Of a stretch of DNA of 5,564 nucleotides, positions 1 through 5,564 are shown piece by piece. Origin of the DNA: an uncultured bacterium (lineage in GTDB: Bacteria > Omnitrophota > Gorgyraeia > Gorgyraeales > Gorgyraeaceae). The DNA is taken from assembly GCA_913009675.1 (NCBI GenBank), contig CAJVXD010000097.1, positions 1 through 5,564 of the forward strand, given 5' to 3'. Each line of letters starts with the position of its first letter. Position 1 is the stretch's first letter. Under the pieces are notes generated by a model. It saw nothing but the letters and a program-made list of their open reading frames with translations. It was not told the origin of the DNA and searched no databases. Position numbers and translations under genes: made by a program.

Positions 1-764
1 CTCTCTGCTTTTAACTTCAAATCTTTTAGCTTTGTCTTCTTTATCAATATTGAATCCAGATTAAATATATCTGCAATTGTCTTAACATATGTATAACGGT
101 CGATAAATTCAGTACCTGCTCCGTTATAAACCCCTTCGTTCTTCTTTTCAATCAGGGTTAAGATTATTCTGGCCAAAGAGCCTACATAAGTAGGAGTAGA
201 ATAAAAATCATCTGCTGCATAAACTTTTTCGTTGCCTCTCATATGCCGGATAATCTTCACCGCGAAATTTCTGCCTCTGTAATCAGGGCCATAGAGCTGT
301 GCCGTCCTTACTATTAAATAATCTTTCAATAGTTCCCTTACGGAATTCTCAGCTTCAAGCTTTGTCCTGCCGTAGACATTGATGGGCATTGCTTCATCAT
401 CCTCTGCATAAGGTCCGTTTTCTCCGTTGAATATATAGTCCGTGGAAACGAGCACCAGCCTGGCTTCATATTCTTTGACCTTTTTTATTATGTTAATTGC
501 GCCCTTTATATTGACCTCTTCTGCGAGTCCTGGTTTTTCCTCGCACAGGTCCACATCGGTAATGCCCCCGCATAAAACCACGGCCTCGGGCCTGAAAGAG
601 TTAAATGCCTTATGGACGCTGGACTTATCCGTCATGCCCAGATAGAAAAGCCCCTCGCATTCATGGGAATGATAGGTCCCCATGACGCTCCATTTCTTTT
701 TTATTGCATCATTATAGAGCCTGCTTCCAAGCACCCCGGAAGCGCCGATTATTAGTAATTTCAT
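1..764 (-). CDS. RmlD-like NAD(P)-dependent sugar-nucleotide reductase/epimerase (C-terminus cut by window edge)
   Basis: The 254 visible codons begin MKLLIIGASG and read without a stop to the left edge, so the protein is incomplete at its C-terminus. It is an extended short-chain dehydrogenase of the RmlD (dTDP-4-dehydrorhamnose reductase) type. Visible are a Rossmann dinucleotide loop GASGVLG (residues 7-13), the family-typical STDYIFNG (107-114; STDYVFDG in classical RmlD), the catalytic YGRTK (YxxxK, 131-135), and a substrate-side segment with RTAQLYGP (153-160) and YSTPTYVG (188-195). Family members reduce the 4-keto group of a dTDP- or similar 6-deoxy-hexulose in the cytoplasm to give rhamnose- or talose-type donors; the exact sugar cannot be told from the sequence. 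It is the third gene of a minus-strand glycan cluster, 87 bases after the aminotransferase. No clear Shine-Dalgarno sequence precedes the ATG. Family assignment is firm, substrate is not. Confidence 0.88.
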   Translation of the reverse strand, partial: MKLLIIGASGVLGSRLYNDAIKKKWSVMGTYHSHECEGLFYLGMTDKSSVHKAFNSFRPEAVVLCGGITDVDLCEEKPGLAEEVNIKGAINIIKKVKEYEARLVLVSTDYIFNGENGPYAEDDEAMPINVYGRTKLEAENSVRELLKDYLIVRTAQLYGPDYRGRNFAVKIIRHMRGNEKVYAADDFYSTPTYVGSLARIILTLIEKKNEGVYNGAGTEFIDRYTYVKTIADIFNLDSILIKKTKLKDLKLKAE

Positions 765-833
765 AATTTATAGTGTAATCTTTTGTCAAACTTTTTCTAC
801 TTTGGTCTAAAATGTTGAAAAACAAGGCGCCCT

Positions 834-852
834 ATATTTTCCGATAAAATAT
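834..852. other. AT-only inverted repeat at the aminotransferase stop codon
   Basis: ATATTTT (834-840) and AAAATAT (846-852) form a perfect 7-bp inverted repeat around a 5-base loop, touching the stop codon of the aminotransferase gene. It contains no G-C pair and no T-run follows on the minus strand, so it is not a convincing terminator; it may only be AT-rich spacer. Confidence 0.25.
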
Positions 853-1955
853 TATGTAACCTTTGACATCTCTTCTACCACATATCTGATCTCTTCTTCT
901 GACAGCTCCGGATACATGGGGAGGCTTAATATCTCTTCACAGCAGCGTTCCGAGACAGGGAAATCGCCTTTTCTGTAACCCAGGTCTTTATACACCTCCT
1001 GTAGATGTATGGGTATGGGGTAATGTATCAATGTCCTGATGCCTTTTTCCGCGAGTTTTTCCATGACCTCTTTCCTGTTTTTCACCCTTACAGGATAAAG
1101 ATGATATACGTGCTTAGCGTAATCAGCCTCATATGGCAATACCAGATCTATATTACTTTCTTTGAAGAGTTTTGTATATAGACGGGCATTTTTTCTCCTG
1201 TTCTCGTCCCATTTATCCAGATACTCCAACTTGACCCTCAATATCGCAGCCTGAAGAGTATCCAGCCTGGAATTATAGCCTTTTTCGATATGCTCGTATC
1301 TGCCTTTTCTGCCGTAATCCCTTAAGAGTAAGAGTCTCGCCTTTATCTCTTCTGAATTCGTCAATACCATTCCTCCATCACCAAAGGCCCCGAGGTTTTT
1401 AGTAGGGTAAAACGAAAAGCAACTGGTATCGCCAATGCCTCCGACTTTTTTATTTTTATAAAGCGCTCCATGCGCCTGGGCACAGTCTTCTATTACCTTT
1501 AAATTATGTTTCCCGGCAATTTCTATTATCGGATCCATGTCGGCCGGATGGCCATACAGATGCACCGGCAGGATCGCCCTGGTCTTTTCGGTAATTGCCT
1601 TTTCTATCTTTGATGTATCAATATTATAAGTCCTTTCGTCTATATCCACGAATACGGGCCTGGCGCCTGTCATGGATATCCCAAGGGCAGTGGCAATATA
1701 GGTATAAGGCATCGTTATTACCTCGTCCCCTTTGCCTACCCCGCAGGCAAGGCATCCTAAAAATAATGCATCTGTGCCGGAATTTACGCCAATGCCATAT
1801 TTAACGCCGCAATATCGGGCGAATTCCTGTTCAAAGAGGCCCACGTCTTGGCCCAGGATGAACGCCCCTGACTGCATAACCTTTTCTACGGCCTCTTTCA
1901 CCTCAACCTTTATTGCTTCATATTGCCTTTTTAAGCTGAATACATCTACTTTCAT
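852..1955 (-). CDS. DegT/DnrJ/EryC1/StrS-family PLP-dependent sugar aminotransferase
   Basis: This 367-residue protein (usual family length) is a fold-type I PLP enzyme that transfers an amino group, normally from glutamate, to a keto sugar nucleotide. With the start used here, the phosphate-binding SGTDAL is at 59-64, EDCAQAHG (Asp and Gln that contact PLP) at 156-163, the Schiff-base Lys at 186 in [24 protein letters not shown] at 228-236 and HYPIPIHLQ at 311-319. These are family hallmarks, and the [14 protein letters not shown] version recalls 3-aminosugar transaminases (QdtB/FdtB, WbpE types), but the sugar and carbon position are inferred only. An ATG at 1967 gives a protein four residues longer; the 1955 start is preferred because GGAG lies six bases before it, and because [12 protein letters not shown] matches where relatives begin. 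Its upstream spacer is almost wholly a palindromic repeat. It lies between a GT9 glycosyltransferase gene and an RmlD-like gene, probably in one operon. Confidence 0.93.
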   Translation of the reverse strand: MKVDVFSLKRQYEAIKVEVKEAVEKVMQSGAFILGQDVGLFEQEFARYCGVKYGIGVNSGTDALFLGCLACGVGKGDEVITMPYTYIATALGISMTGARPVFVDIDERTYNIDTSKIEKAITEKTRAILPVHLYGHPADMDPIIEIAGKHNLKVIEDCAQAHGALYKNKKVGGIGDTSCFSFYPTKNLGAFGDGGMVLTNSEEIKARLLLLRDYGRKGRYEHIEKGYNSRLDTLQAAILRVKLEYLDKWDENRRKNARLYTKLFKESNIDLVLPYEADYAKHVYHLYPVRVKNRKEVMEKLAEKGIRTLIHYPIPIHLQEVYKDLGYRKGDFPVSERCCEEILSLPMYPELSEEEIRYVVEEMSKVT

Positions 1956-1958
1956 AAT

Positions 1959-1965
1959 CTTCTCC
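1959..1965 (-). promoter_or_regulatory. Shine-Dalgarno deciding the aminotransferase start
   Basis: On the minus strand GGAGAAG precedes the ATG at 1955, with six bases between GGAG and the start. The same bases overlap the alternative ATG at 1967, which itself has only a weaker GAGAAG three bases upstream. This favours 1955 as the main start. Confidence 0.5.
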
Positions 1966-1971
1966 ATTATC

Positions 1972-2061
1972 TTCTCGACTTCGGCCTCGCTTCACTCGGT
2001 CTCCGCTCGAAGGATATTGTTCGAGCAAGGCCCCAAGCCTGTCTAGGAACCGAGTCGAGAA
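1972..2061. repeat. Palindromic repeat element, copy B (90 bp), spanning a gene end and spacer
   Basis: The element is bounded by TTCTCGAC (1972-1979) and its exact reverse complement GTCGAGAA (2054-2061). Inside is a perfect 7-bp inverted repeat, GCTCGAA (2005-2011) and TTCGAGC (2020-2026), around an 8-base loop. A second possible pairing joins ACTCGGT (1994-2000) to ACCGAGT (2049-2055). The same ends and core recur at 2650-2709 in the same orientation. On the minus strand this copy encodes the last residues (SRLGS) and TAG stop of the glycosyltransferase and ends only 4 bases before the upstream ATG of the aminotransferase. It has no room for a transposase, so it would be a MITE/REP-like or Rickettsia-palindromic-element-like sequence. 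Being a repeat is seen directly; mobility is inferred. Confidence 0.85.
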
Positions 2062-3179
2062 CTTATAGCATTAAATACTGTATCCACTGAAATACCATCT
2101 AGACATTCCCTGATGCTGCATTCAGGTAATTTGAAATGCTTATAGCACGGCCTGCATGCTGCACCTGAAGCAATAACTATATTGTTATCACTTGGGGGAT
2201 ACGGTCCGTAAACCTTTTCATCCACAGGCCCAAAAATGGATACAGTCTTGATGCCCTGACTGGAGGCTATATGAAGCGGACCGCCTTCACTGCATATTAC
2301 AATCTTGCATCTTTTGCAAAGGGCTGCCATCTGTCTTATCGTCGTCTTTGGCGCAATTAACGCCTGATGCCGCATAAGGGCCTTGATCTCCTCAGCCAGA
2401 TCCTTTTCTCCCGGTCCCCATATTAAGATCAGCTCTGCGCCGAAATCCTCTATAACCCTATCGGCAAGTTCGTTGAATTTCTCTACCCCCCACCTTCTTC
2501 TTTCCTGGTCTTTAGTTCCGAAACTAACGCCTCCGCCAGGGGCAATGCCTATGAGTATACCGCCTTCTTTAACTCCTGATTCTTTTAAAAAATTATCTAC
2601 ATATCCTATATCTGTATCCGTAGGGATCAAAACCGTGCTAACAATATCCTTCTCGACCTCGCTTGAAGAATATTGTTCGGGCGAGGCACCGAAGGTGCCG
2701 AGTCGAGAACCAAGAAGATCCAGATAATATTCAGTAACCGGCCTGTCGTTAAAACCATCAAATGGGACCTTGCGTGTCAAAAACCTGCCCCGGCCTTTGT
2801 AATTAAACCCTCTGCGTTCCTTTATGCCGGCAAGCCAGCAGAGAAAGGCATACTCTTTGCCCAGTGAAAGGTCCAGGACAATATCAAAATTTCTTTTCTT
2901 TATTTTTTCCCAGAAAGCGAACAATTTTTTTAAACACCTTATCTTTGACCTTTTCCAAAGGGCCCTGTATTCACCCCTCTCAAATACAAAGACCTCTGAG
3001 ATATCGGGATTTGTCTCTAATATCTCCTTTGTCCTTATATTACATATATATCCTATATAGCCCTCAGGAAATTCTTTTTTAATGGTCCTTAAGAGGGGGG
3101 TTGAAAACAGGACATCCCCTATCCCGAATGGATTTATGACTAAAGTTCTGGCTGCCATATTGGTTATATATTTTATCAT
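2043..3179 (-). CDS. GT9-family (ADP-heptose:LPS heptosyltransferase-like) glycosyltransferase with an in-frame repeat insertion
   Basis: The 378-residue protein has the two-domain layout of GT9 (WaaC/WaaF/WaaQ-type) glycosyltransferases, which add heptose or a similar sugar from a nucleotide donor to LPS core at the inner face of the cytoplasmic membrane. The N-terminal domain starts with LVINPFGIGDVLFSTPLL (13-30). The C-terminal domain shows GIAPGGG (211-217), a following RRRWGVEKFNELA (228-239) and the donor-site segment SEGGPLHIASSQG (297-309) with IFGPVDEKVYGP (315-326). Four cysteines (342, 345, 354, 359; CxxC-x8-CxxxxC) near the end are common in the family. Residues 157-177, in the linker between domains, are encoded by a 60-bp palindromic repeat, and SRLGS at the C-terminus comes from a second copy. 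Start at 3179 has a weak AGGG four bases upstream; an internal Met at 3158 is a possible alternative. Likely first gene of the minus-strand cluster. The acceptor and sugar are unknown. Confidence 0.9.
   Translation of the reverse strand: MIKYITNMAARTLVINPFGIGDVLFSTPLLRTIKKEFPEGYIGYICNIRTKEILETNPDISEVFVFERGEYRALWKRSKIRCLKKLFAFWEKIKKRNFDIVLDLSLGKEYAFLCWLAGIKERRGFNYKGRGRFLTRKVPFDGFNDRPVTEYYLDLLGSRLGTFGASPEQYSSSEVEKDIVSTVLIPTDTDIGYVDNFLKESGVKEGGILIGIAPGGGVSFGTKDQERRRWGVEKFNELADRVIEDFGAELILIWGPGEKDLAEEIKALMRHQALIAPKTTIRQMAALCKRCKIVICSEGGPLHIASSQGIKTVSIFGPVDEKVYGPYPPSDNNIVIASGAACRPCYKHFKLPECSIRECLDGISVDTVFNAISSRLGS
2650..2709. repeat. Palindromic repeat element, copy A (60 bp), in frame inside a coding sequence
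   Basis: It is bounded by TTCTCGAC (2650-2657) and GTCGAGAA (2702-2709), the same 8-bp terminal inverted repeat as copy B. Two inner hairpins are visible: GGCACC (2685-2690) with GGTGCC (2694-2699) around a 3-base loop, and a core at 2661-2682 that matches copy B at 19 of 22 bases, all three differences being transitions. Length is exactly 20 codons, so the reading frame of the glycosyltransferase is kept and no stop is introduced. It falls at the linker between the two GT9 domains, where an insert is most easily tolerated. Confidence 0.88.
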
Positions 3180-3191
3180 AAAACCCTGGGA

Positions 3192-3216
3192 GGGGCTATA
3201 TTTTTATATACAGCCC
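3192..3216. other. Imperfect stem-loop in the divergent spacer
   Basis: GGGCT (3193-3197) pairs with AGCCC (3212-3216), then ATAT (3198-3201) with ATAT (3206-3209) after a two-base bulge, around a TTTT loop. It lies 13 bases before the glycosyltransferase start, in the 133-base gap between that gene and rpmH. The gap otherwise holds AT-rich sequence and a possible rpmH promoter. The hairpin could be a leader structure, a relic of another repeat, or chance. No recognised motif fits it. Confidence 0.3.
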
Positions 3217-3252
3217 AGCAAGTGTCGTTAGCTGACAAGTTATTAGCGTTAG

Positions 3253-3283
3253 TTGCGGCAATATTTTTTTTAACTGTTAATAT
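3253..3283 (+). promoter_or_regulatory. Possible sigma70-type promoter of rpmH
   Basis: TTGCGG (3253-3258) and TAATAT (3278-3283) are separated by 19 bases, longer than the ideal 17, with a T-run between them. Position about 30 bases before the rpmH ATG is suitable. The match is weak, and TATAAG at 3281-3286 is an equal choice for the -10 box. No DnaA boxes were seen nearby, although rpmH often sits next to oriC. Confidence 0.25.
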
Positions 3284-3312
3284 AAGGGTCGTATTTTACG
3301 CGGCAAATCACT

Positions 3313-3447
3313 ATGAAACGCACATTTCAGCCAAGCAACTTGGTTCGCTCCAGAAGACATGGATTTCGCTCTCGCATGGCAACAAAAAACGGGCGTAAAA
3401 TTCTTAATGCACGCCGTCAGCGTGGTCGTAAGCGTCTTTCCGCTTAG
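3313..3447 (+). CDS. rpmH: 50S ribosomal protein L34
   Basis: This 44-residue, strongly basic protein starts [10 protein letters not shown] and ends RGRKRLSA, with [15 protein letters not shown] in the middle (14-28). It matches bacterial L34 over its full usual length, so it is complete. L34 is a small protein of the large ribosomal subunit that packs against 23S rRNA. The forms [15 protein letters not shown] and [12 protein letters not shown] look more alphaproteobacterial than gammaproteobacterial. In most bacteria rpmH is followed by rnpA, as here, although this rnpA is broken. No clear Shine-Dalgarno precedes the ATG. The gene diverges from the glycosyltransferase gene across a 133-base gap, an unusual neighbour for a ribosomal gene. 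Confidence 0.97.
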   Translation: MKRTFQPSNLVRSRRHGFRSRMATKNGRKILNARRQRGRKRLSA

Positions 3448-3455
3448 ATTTTTTA

Positions 3456-3480
3456 ATTTTGGGCAATGTCTGCCCAAAGT
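3456..3480 (+). other. Perfect stem-loop between rpmH and rnpA
   Basis: TTTGGGCA (3458-3465) and TGCCCAAA (3471-3478) form a perfect 8-bp stem with a 5-base loop; a G-T and an A-T pair can extend it to 3456-3480. It starts 9 bases after the rpmH stop. No T-run follows on either strand, so it is not a classical intrinsic terminator. It could be an attenuator or processing/stability site that lowers rnpA output relative to rpmH. Confidence 0.5.
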
Positions 3481-3530
3481 TGAGCCATTTCATGCTTGAT
3501 ATTTTACAAAATAATAAATTGAACGATAAA

Positions 3531-3716
3531 ATGCGTGTCTTAAAAAAAAGAGCGCAGTTTTTGCGTGCCGCTAAGGGTAGTCGAGTGGTAAAAAAGAATT
3601 TTACCCTACAAATGATTGCACAAAAAGCTAACATAAATAATGAAAGCGTAAAAAAAGCAGGTATAGGTTATACAATAACTAAAAAAGTATTGAGTATTGT
3701 TATCTGTGGTTGCTAA
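3531..3716 (+). pseudogene. rnpA: Truncated or decayed ribonuclease P protein component
   Basis: The 61 residues start MRVLKKRAQFLRAAKG, typical of the RnpA N-terminus, and run to GIGYTITKKV (44-53), which matches the conserved G(F/I)xxTKKV strand. RnpA is normally about 110-125 residues and continues GNAVxRNRxKRR; here the reading continues LSIVICGC and stops at TAA (3714-3716). The RNR signature needed to bind the RNase P RNA is absent. Reading on past this stop meets TAG (3738-3740) and then TGA (3813-3815), giving about 94 codons in total, near family length. The residues after TKKV place Cys (TGT/TGC) at several positions where Arg is expected, so this may be decay in place; alternatively a junction falls near 3690. 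In-frame upstream starts exist at 3492 (ATG) and 3459 (TTG), but similarity begins at 3531 and none has a good Shine-Dalgarno. Position after rpmH supports the identification. The gene is more AT-rich than its neighbours. Confidence 0.7.
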
Positions 3717-3811
3717 TGTGCTGGTATTTGTTATTACTAGGCTTCTCAACATAAGGTACTATTCTATTTAAGACCAATACAAAACAGCCTGGACTTTTTC
3801 TTTTTGAATTT

Positions 3812-4891
3812 ATGAGTAATCACCACCAATTTGACTATATTATTATTGGCCAGGGCCTCGCAGGTAGCCTGTTAGCCTGGCAATTATTACAGCTTCAACA
3901 ACGTATCCTAGTAATCGATAATGCTGAGAAAAACACAGCTTCAAGAGTCGCCGCAGGAATAATCAACCCGGTTACCGGATTAAGGTTGGCAAAAATGGCG
4001 CTGGTAGAATCCTATTTGTCAGAAGCAAACTCACTCTACTCAATGCTCGAAGACTTTTTTACAACAACATTTTTTCAGTCGCGAAAAATACTCCGCGTAT
4101 TTAATTCTATCGACGAAAAACAACAGTTTGAGTCCCGTCTCAAAGACCCCGCTTTCCGGCCTTTCCTGAAAACATTGCACCCGGCGCACAGCTTTTCTTG
4201 TTTAAATGATAATTTTGGTAGCGGCACCCAGCTGTGTACCGGTTATATTAATAGCCAGCTGCTACTGGATAAAATGATTGCATTTCTCAAAGACAATAAC
4301 GCCTATCTGGAAAAATCTATTGAGCGATCTGCTCTCACGCAAAACCCTGATGGCGTCACTATCGATAATTACAGGGCTAAAACCATCATTTTCTGTGAAG
4401 GCTACCGGGCATCTACAAACCCCTGGTTTAAATGGCTGCCTTTCACACCGGTCAAAGGTGAAATACTCAATGCCACCGTCCAGACCCCTTTAAGCAAGGA
4501 TATCATTAACAATGGGAACTGGCTGCTACCAACAATCAATACCGATACCCACACCCAATTCAAATTCGGGGCTACCTATGACCGTGACAACTTATCTAGG
4601 GTAGCAACTCGACAAGGGCAAGAAACACTGGTCAAGGCCATTCGTCGCTTAATCCGCAATGACGCTAAAATTAAGATACAAGAGCACTTGGTTGGGATTC
4701 GGCCATGCACCCGGGACCGCATGCCGTTTATAGGATTGCACCCACAAAATCCCAAACTAGCTATTTTTAATGGCTTTGGTTCCAAAGGTGCATTACTTAT
4801 ACCCTATTACTCCAGCTTGTTTGCACGGCACCTGGTATTTGCAGAATCGATTCCAAAGAACTGTCATATCAATCGATACTGGGATGAATAA
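3812..4891 (+). CDS. FAD-dependent oxidoreductase of the DAO (glycine/D-amino acid oxidase) superfamily, MnmC(o)/MnmL-like role proposed
   Basis: The 359-residue protein begins with a beta-strand and FAD-binding loop, DYIIIGQGLAGS (8-19, GxGxxG at 13-18), followed by an acidic strand end LVID (33-36). VAAGIINPVTGLR (46-58) is typical of a DAO subgroup annotated only as FAD-binding oxidoreductases. The second FAD-contacting region is VGIRPCTRDRMPFIG (294-308) with NGFGSKGALLIP (320-331) near the end. DAO enzymes oxidise C-N bonds of amines and amino acids. The gene overlaps the next one by 8 bases, so the two are translationally coupled. Because that partner is an MnmM-family tRNA methyltransferase, I infer that this enzyme removes the carboxymethyl group from cmnm5(s2)U34 of tRNA, as the MnmC oxidase domain and MnmL do. 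An unrelated amine oxidase role is possible. No membrane segment or signal peptide; likely cytoplasmic. No Shine-Dalgarno is evident; the 95 bases before it hold no clear promoter. Family is firm, substrate is inferred. Confidence 0.85.
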   Translation: MSNHHQFDYIIIGQGLAGSLLAWQLLQLQQRILVIDNAEKNTASRVAAGIINPVTGLRLAKMALVESYLSEANSLYSMLEDFFTTTFFQSRKILRVFNSIDEKQQFESRLKDPAFRPFLKTLHPAHSFSCLNDNFGSGTQLCTGYINSQLLLDKMIAFLKDNNAYLEKSIERSALTQNPDGVTIDNYRAKTIIFCEGYRASTNPWFKWLPFTPVKGEILNATVQTPLSKDIINNGNWLLPTINTDTHTQFKFGATYDRDNLSRVATRQGQETLVKAIRRLIRNDAKIKIQEHLVGIRPCTRDRMPFIGLHPQNPKLAIFNGFGSKGALLIPYYSSLFARHLVFAESIPKNCHINRYWDE

Positions 4892-5471
4892 GCCACTATC
4901 ACTGGTTAAAATCGCGCAACTCAAAATTGCTGAGGTACTACGCGATAATGATTCTGCTATAGATGCGACTCTGGGTAATGGCTATGATAGCTTATTCCTA
5001 GCAAATCACGTTTCTGGTGATGGTCACGTATTTTCTTTCGACATACAACAAGCCGCCTTGGATAGCACCCATTCCCTGCTTAGCAAATATAACTGTCGAC
5101 ATAAAGTTACCCTGTTTAAATACAGTCATGAGTTAATACAGGAAATAATTCCTGCCGATAAAACCGCGAACATTAAAACGGTCATGTATAACCTTGGCTA
5201 TTTACCTGGCTCCGACAAATCGGTCATCACTCAGCCTGACTCCACTCTGCTTAGCCTGCAGTCATCAATTAACCTGTTGGTCAAAGGGGGGCGGATTACA
5301 CTAGTGGCTTACACAGGACATCCTGGCGGTTATGAGGAAACCGAGGTTATTACTAACTGGTGCTGCGAACTTCCGAAAACAGATTTTTCCATTAACACCA
5401 TTACCACCGGCGAGCGTAAAAACAACCTGGCCGACTCAACGCCAAAACTGGTTATCATTGACAAGCTATAA
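4884..5471 (+). CDS. mnmM: YtqB/MnmM-family SAM-dependent methyltransferase (putative tRNA nm5(s2)U34 methyltransferase)
   Basis: The 195-residue protein is a class I (Rossmann-fold) methyltransferase of the family once called putative rRNA methylase. Diagnostic motifs are IDATLGNGYDSLFLA (26-40, SAM-binding motif I), GHVFSFDIQ (47-55, acidic end of strand 2), NLGYLPGSDKS (103-113) and YTGHPGG (143-149). All are shared with Bacillus YtqB, shown to be the enzyme that methylates 5-aminomethyl(-2-thio)uridine at tRNA position 34. Length is the usual one for the family, so the gene is complete. The ATG at 4884 lies inside the end of the oxidoreductase gene (8-base overlap); a longer in-frame reading from 4770 is rejected because it only duplicates the upstream gene in another frame and precedes the family N-terminus. 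Translation probably depends on coupling, since only a weak GGG precedes the start. Its end overlaps an opposing gene by 6 bases. Confidence 0.88.
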   Translation: MNKPLSLVKIAQLKIAEVLRDNDSAIDATLGNGYDSLFLANHVSGDGHVFSFDIQQAALDSTHSLLSKYNCRHKVTLFKYSHELIQEIIPADKTANIKTVMYNLGYLPGSDKSVITQPDSTLLSLQSSINLLVKGGRITLVAYTGHPGGYEETEVITNWCCELPKTDFSINTITTGERKNNLADSTPKLVIIDKL

Positions 5472-5564
5472 GCCTTTTAACTGTTCATATAGTTTCTGGT
5501 AACAACACCTTGGCCGTGCTTGCAAAATAAAATGCGGGCCTTCAATCAAGATCACATTGAGCTT
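5466..5564 (-). CDS. C-terminal fragment of an opposing gene, possibly an alpha/beta hydrolase
   Basis: Read on the minus strand from the right edge, 32 codons without a stop end at TAG (5466-5468). The residues start KLNVILIEGPHF and continue ILQARPRCCYQKLYEQLKGL. A hydrophobic strand followed by GPHFILQ resembles the last strand and catalytic-His loop of alpha/beta hydrolases, but the piece is too short to be sure. That it is real coding sequence is supported by the open frame up to the edge and the compact convergent ending, overlapping the methyltransferase gene by 6 bases. It is incomplete at its N-terminus; nothing more can be said. Confidence 0.5.
   Translation of the reverse strand, partial: KLNVILIEGPHFILQARPRCCYQKLYEQLKGL

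Noticed and set aside
765..800. A TTGACA on the minus strand followed by TATAAA before the RmlD-like gene
   Set aside because: The two boxes are only 11 bases apart, too close for a sigma70 promoter, so no promoter is called.
1595..3082. Several plus-strand open frames opposite the aminotransferase and glycosyltransferase genes
   Set aside because: They are antisense shadows of two well-recognised protein families and resemble no known proteins.
3220..3312. Possible oriC next to rpmH
   Set aside because: rpmH often lies near the origin, but I saw no TTATCCACA-type DnaA boxes or AT-rich repeats of the right kind.
3728..3762. Promoter-like boxes before the FAD oxidoreductase gene (TTACTA 3734-3739, TACTAT 3757-3762, 17-base spacing)
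   Set aside because: Both boxes match consensus poorly, and AT-rich sequence gives such matches often; part of this stretch may also be decayed rnpA.
4770..4883. A 38-codon upstream extension of the methyltransferase reading frame
   Set aside because: It lies wholly inside the end of the oxidoreductase gene in another frame, and the family N-terminus fits the start at 4884.

Overview
The window looks like two blocks that do not obviously belong together. Left block (1 to about 3180): three genes all on the minus strand, read right to left, for cell-surface glycan (LPS or O-antigen type) synthesis. They are a GT9 heptosyltransferase-like glycosyltransferase, a DegT/DnrJ-type sugar aminotransferase, and an RmlD-like nucleotide-sugar reductase cut by the left edge. 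Their Arg codons are mostly AGG/AGA, with frequent ATA for Ile. This fits a Gram-negative-type bacterium, possibly of a candidate phylum such as Omnitrophota, but the lineage is a guess. The block carries two copies of a palindromic repeat with identical 8-bp ends. One copy is inserted in frame inside the glycosyltransferase gene. The other supplies that gene's last residues and stop and fills nearly the whole spacer before the aminotransferase gene.

Right block (about 3220 to 5564): mainly plus-strand, proteobacterial-looking genes. rpmH (ribosomal protein L34) is intact. It is followed by a perfect 8-bp stem-loop and a broken rnpA that loses similarity exactly where the RNR motif should begin. 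Both have an alphaproteobacterial flavour. Then comes a tightly overlapping two-gene unit, an FAD-dependent DAO-family oxidoreductase and a YtqB/MnmM-family methyltransferase. The C-terminus of an opposing gene (perhaps an alpha/beta hydrolase) runs in from the right edge. Arg codons here are mostly CGN.

How the genes may work together: in the left block the aminotransferase and reductase would make an amino-deoxy sugar nucleotide, and the GT9 enzyme would transfer a sugar to a lipid-linked acceptor. In the right block the most interesting reading is that the oxidoreductase and methyltransferase perform the last two steps of mnm5(s2)U34 wobble-uridine synthesis in tRNA. In E. coli the two domains of MnmC do this; here two separate proteins, with an unrelated type of methyltransferase family, would do it. 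The change of codon use and gene type near 3180-3312, and the abrupt break in rnpA near 3690, leave open that the contig is a chimera or a recent rearrangement. No stretch longer than about 135 bases lacks a gene.
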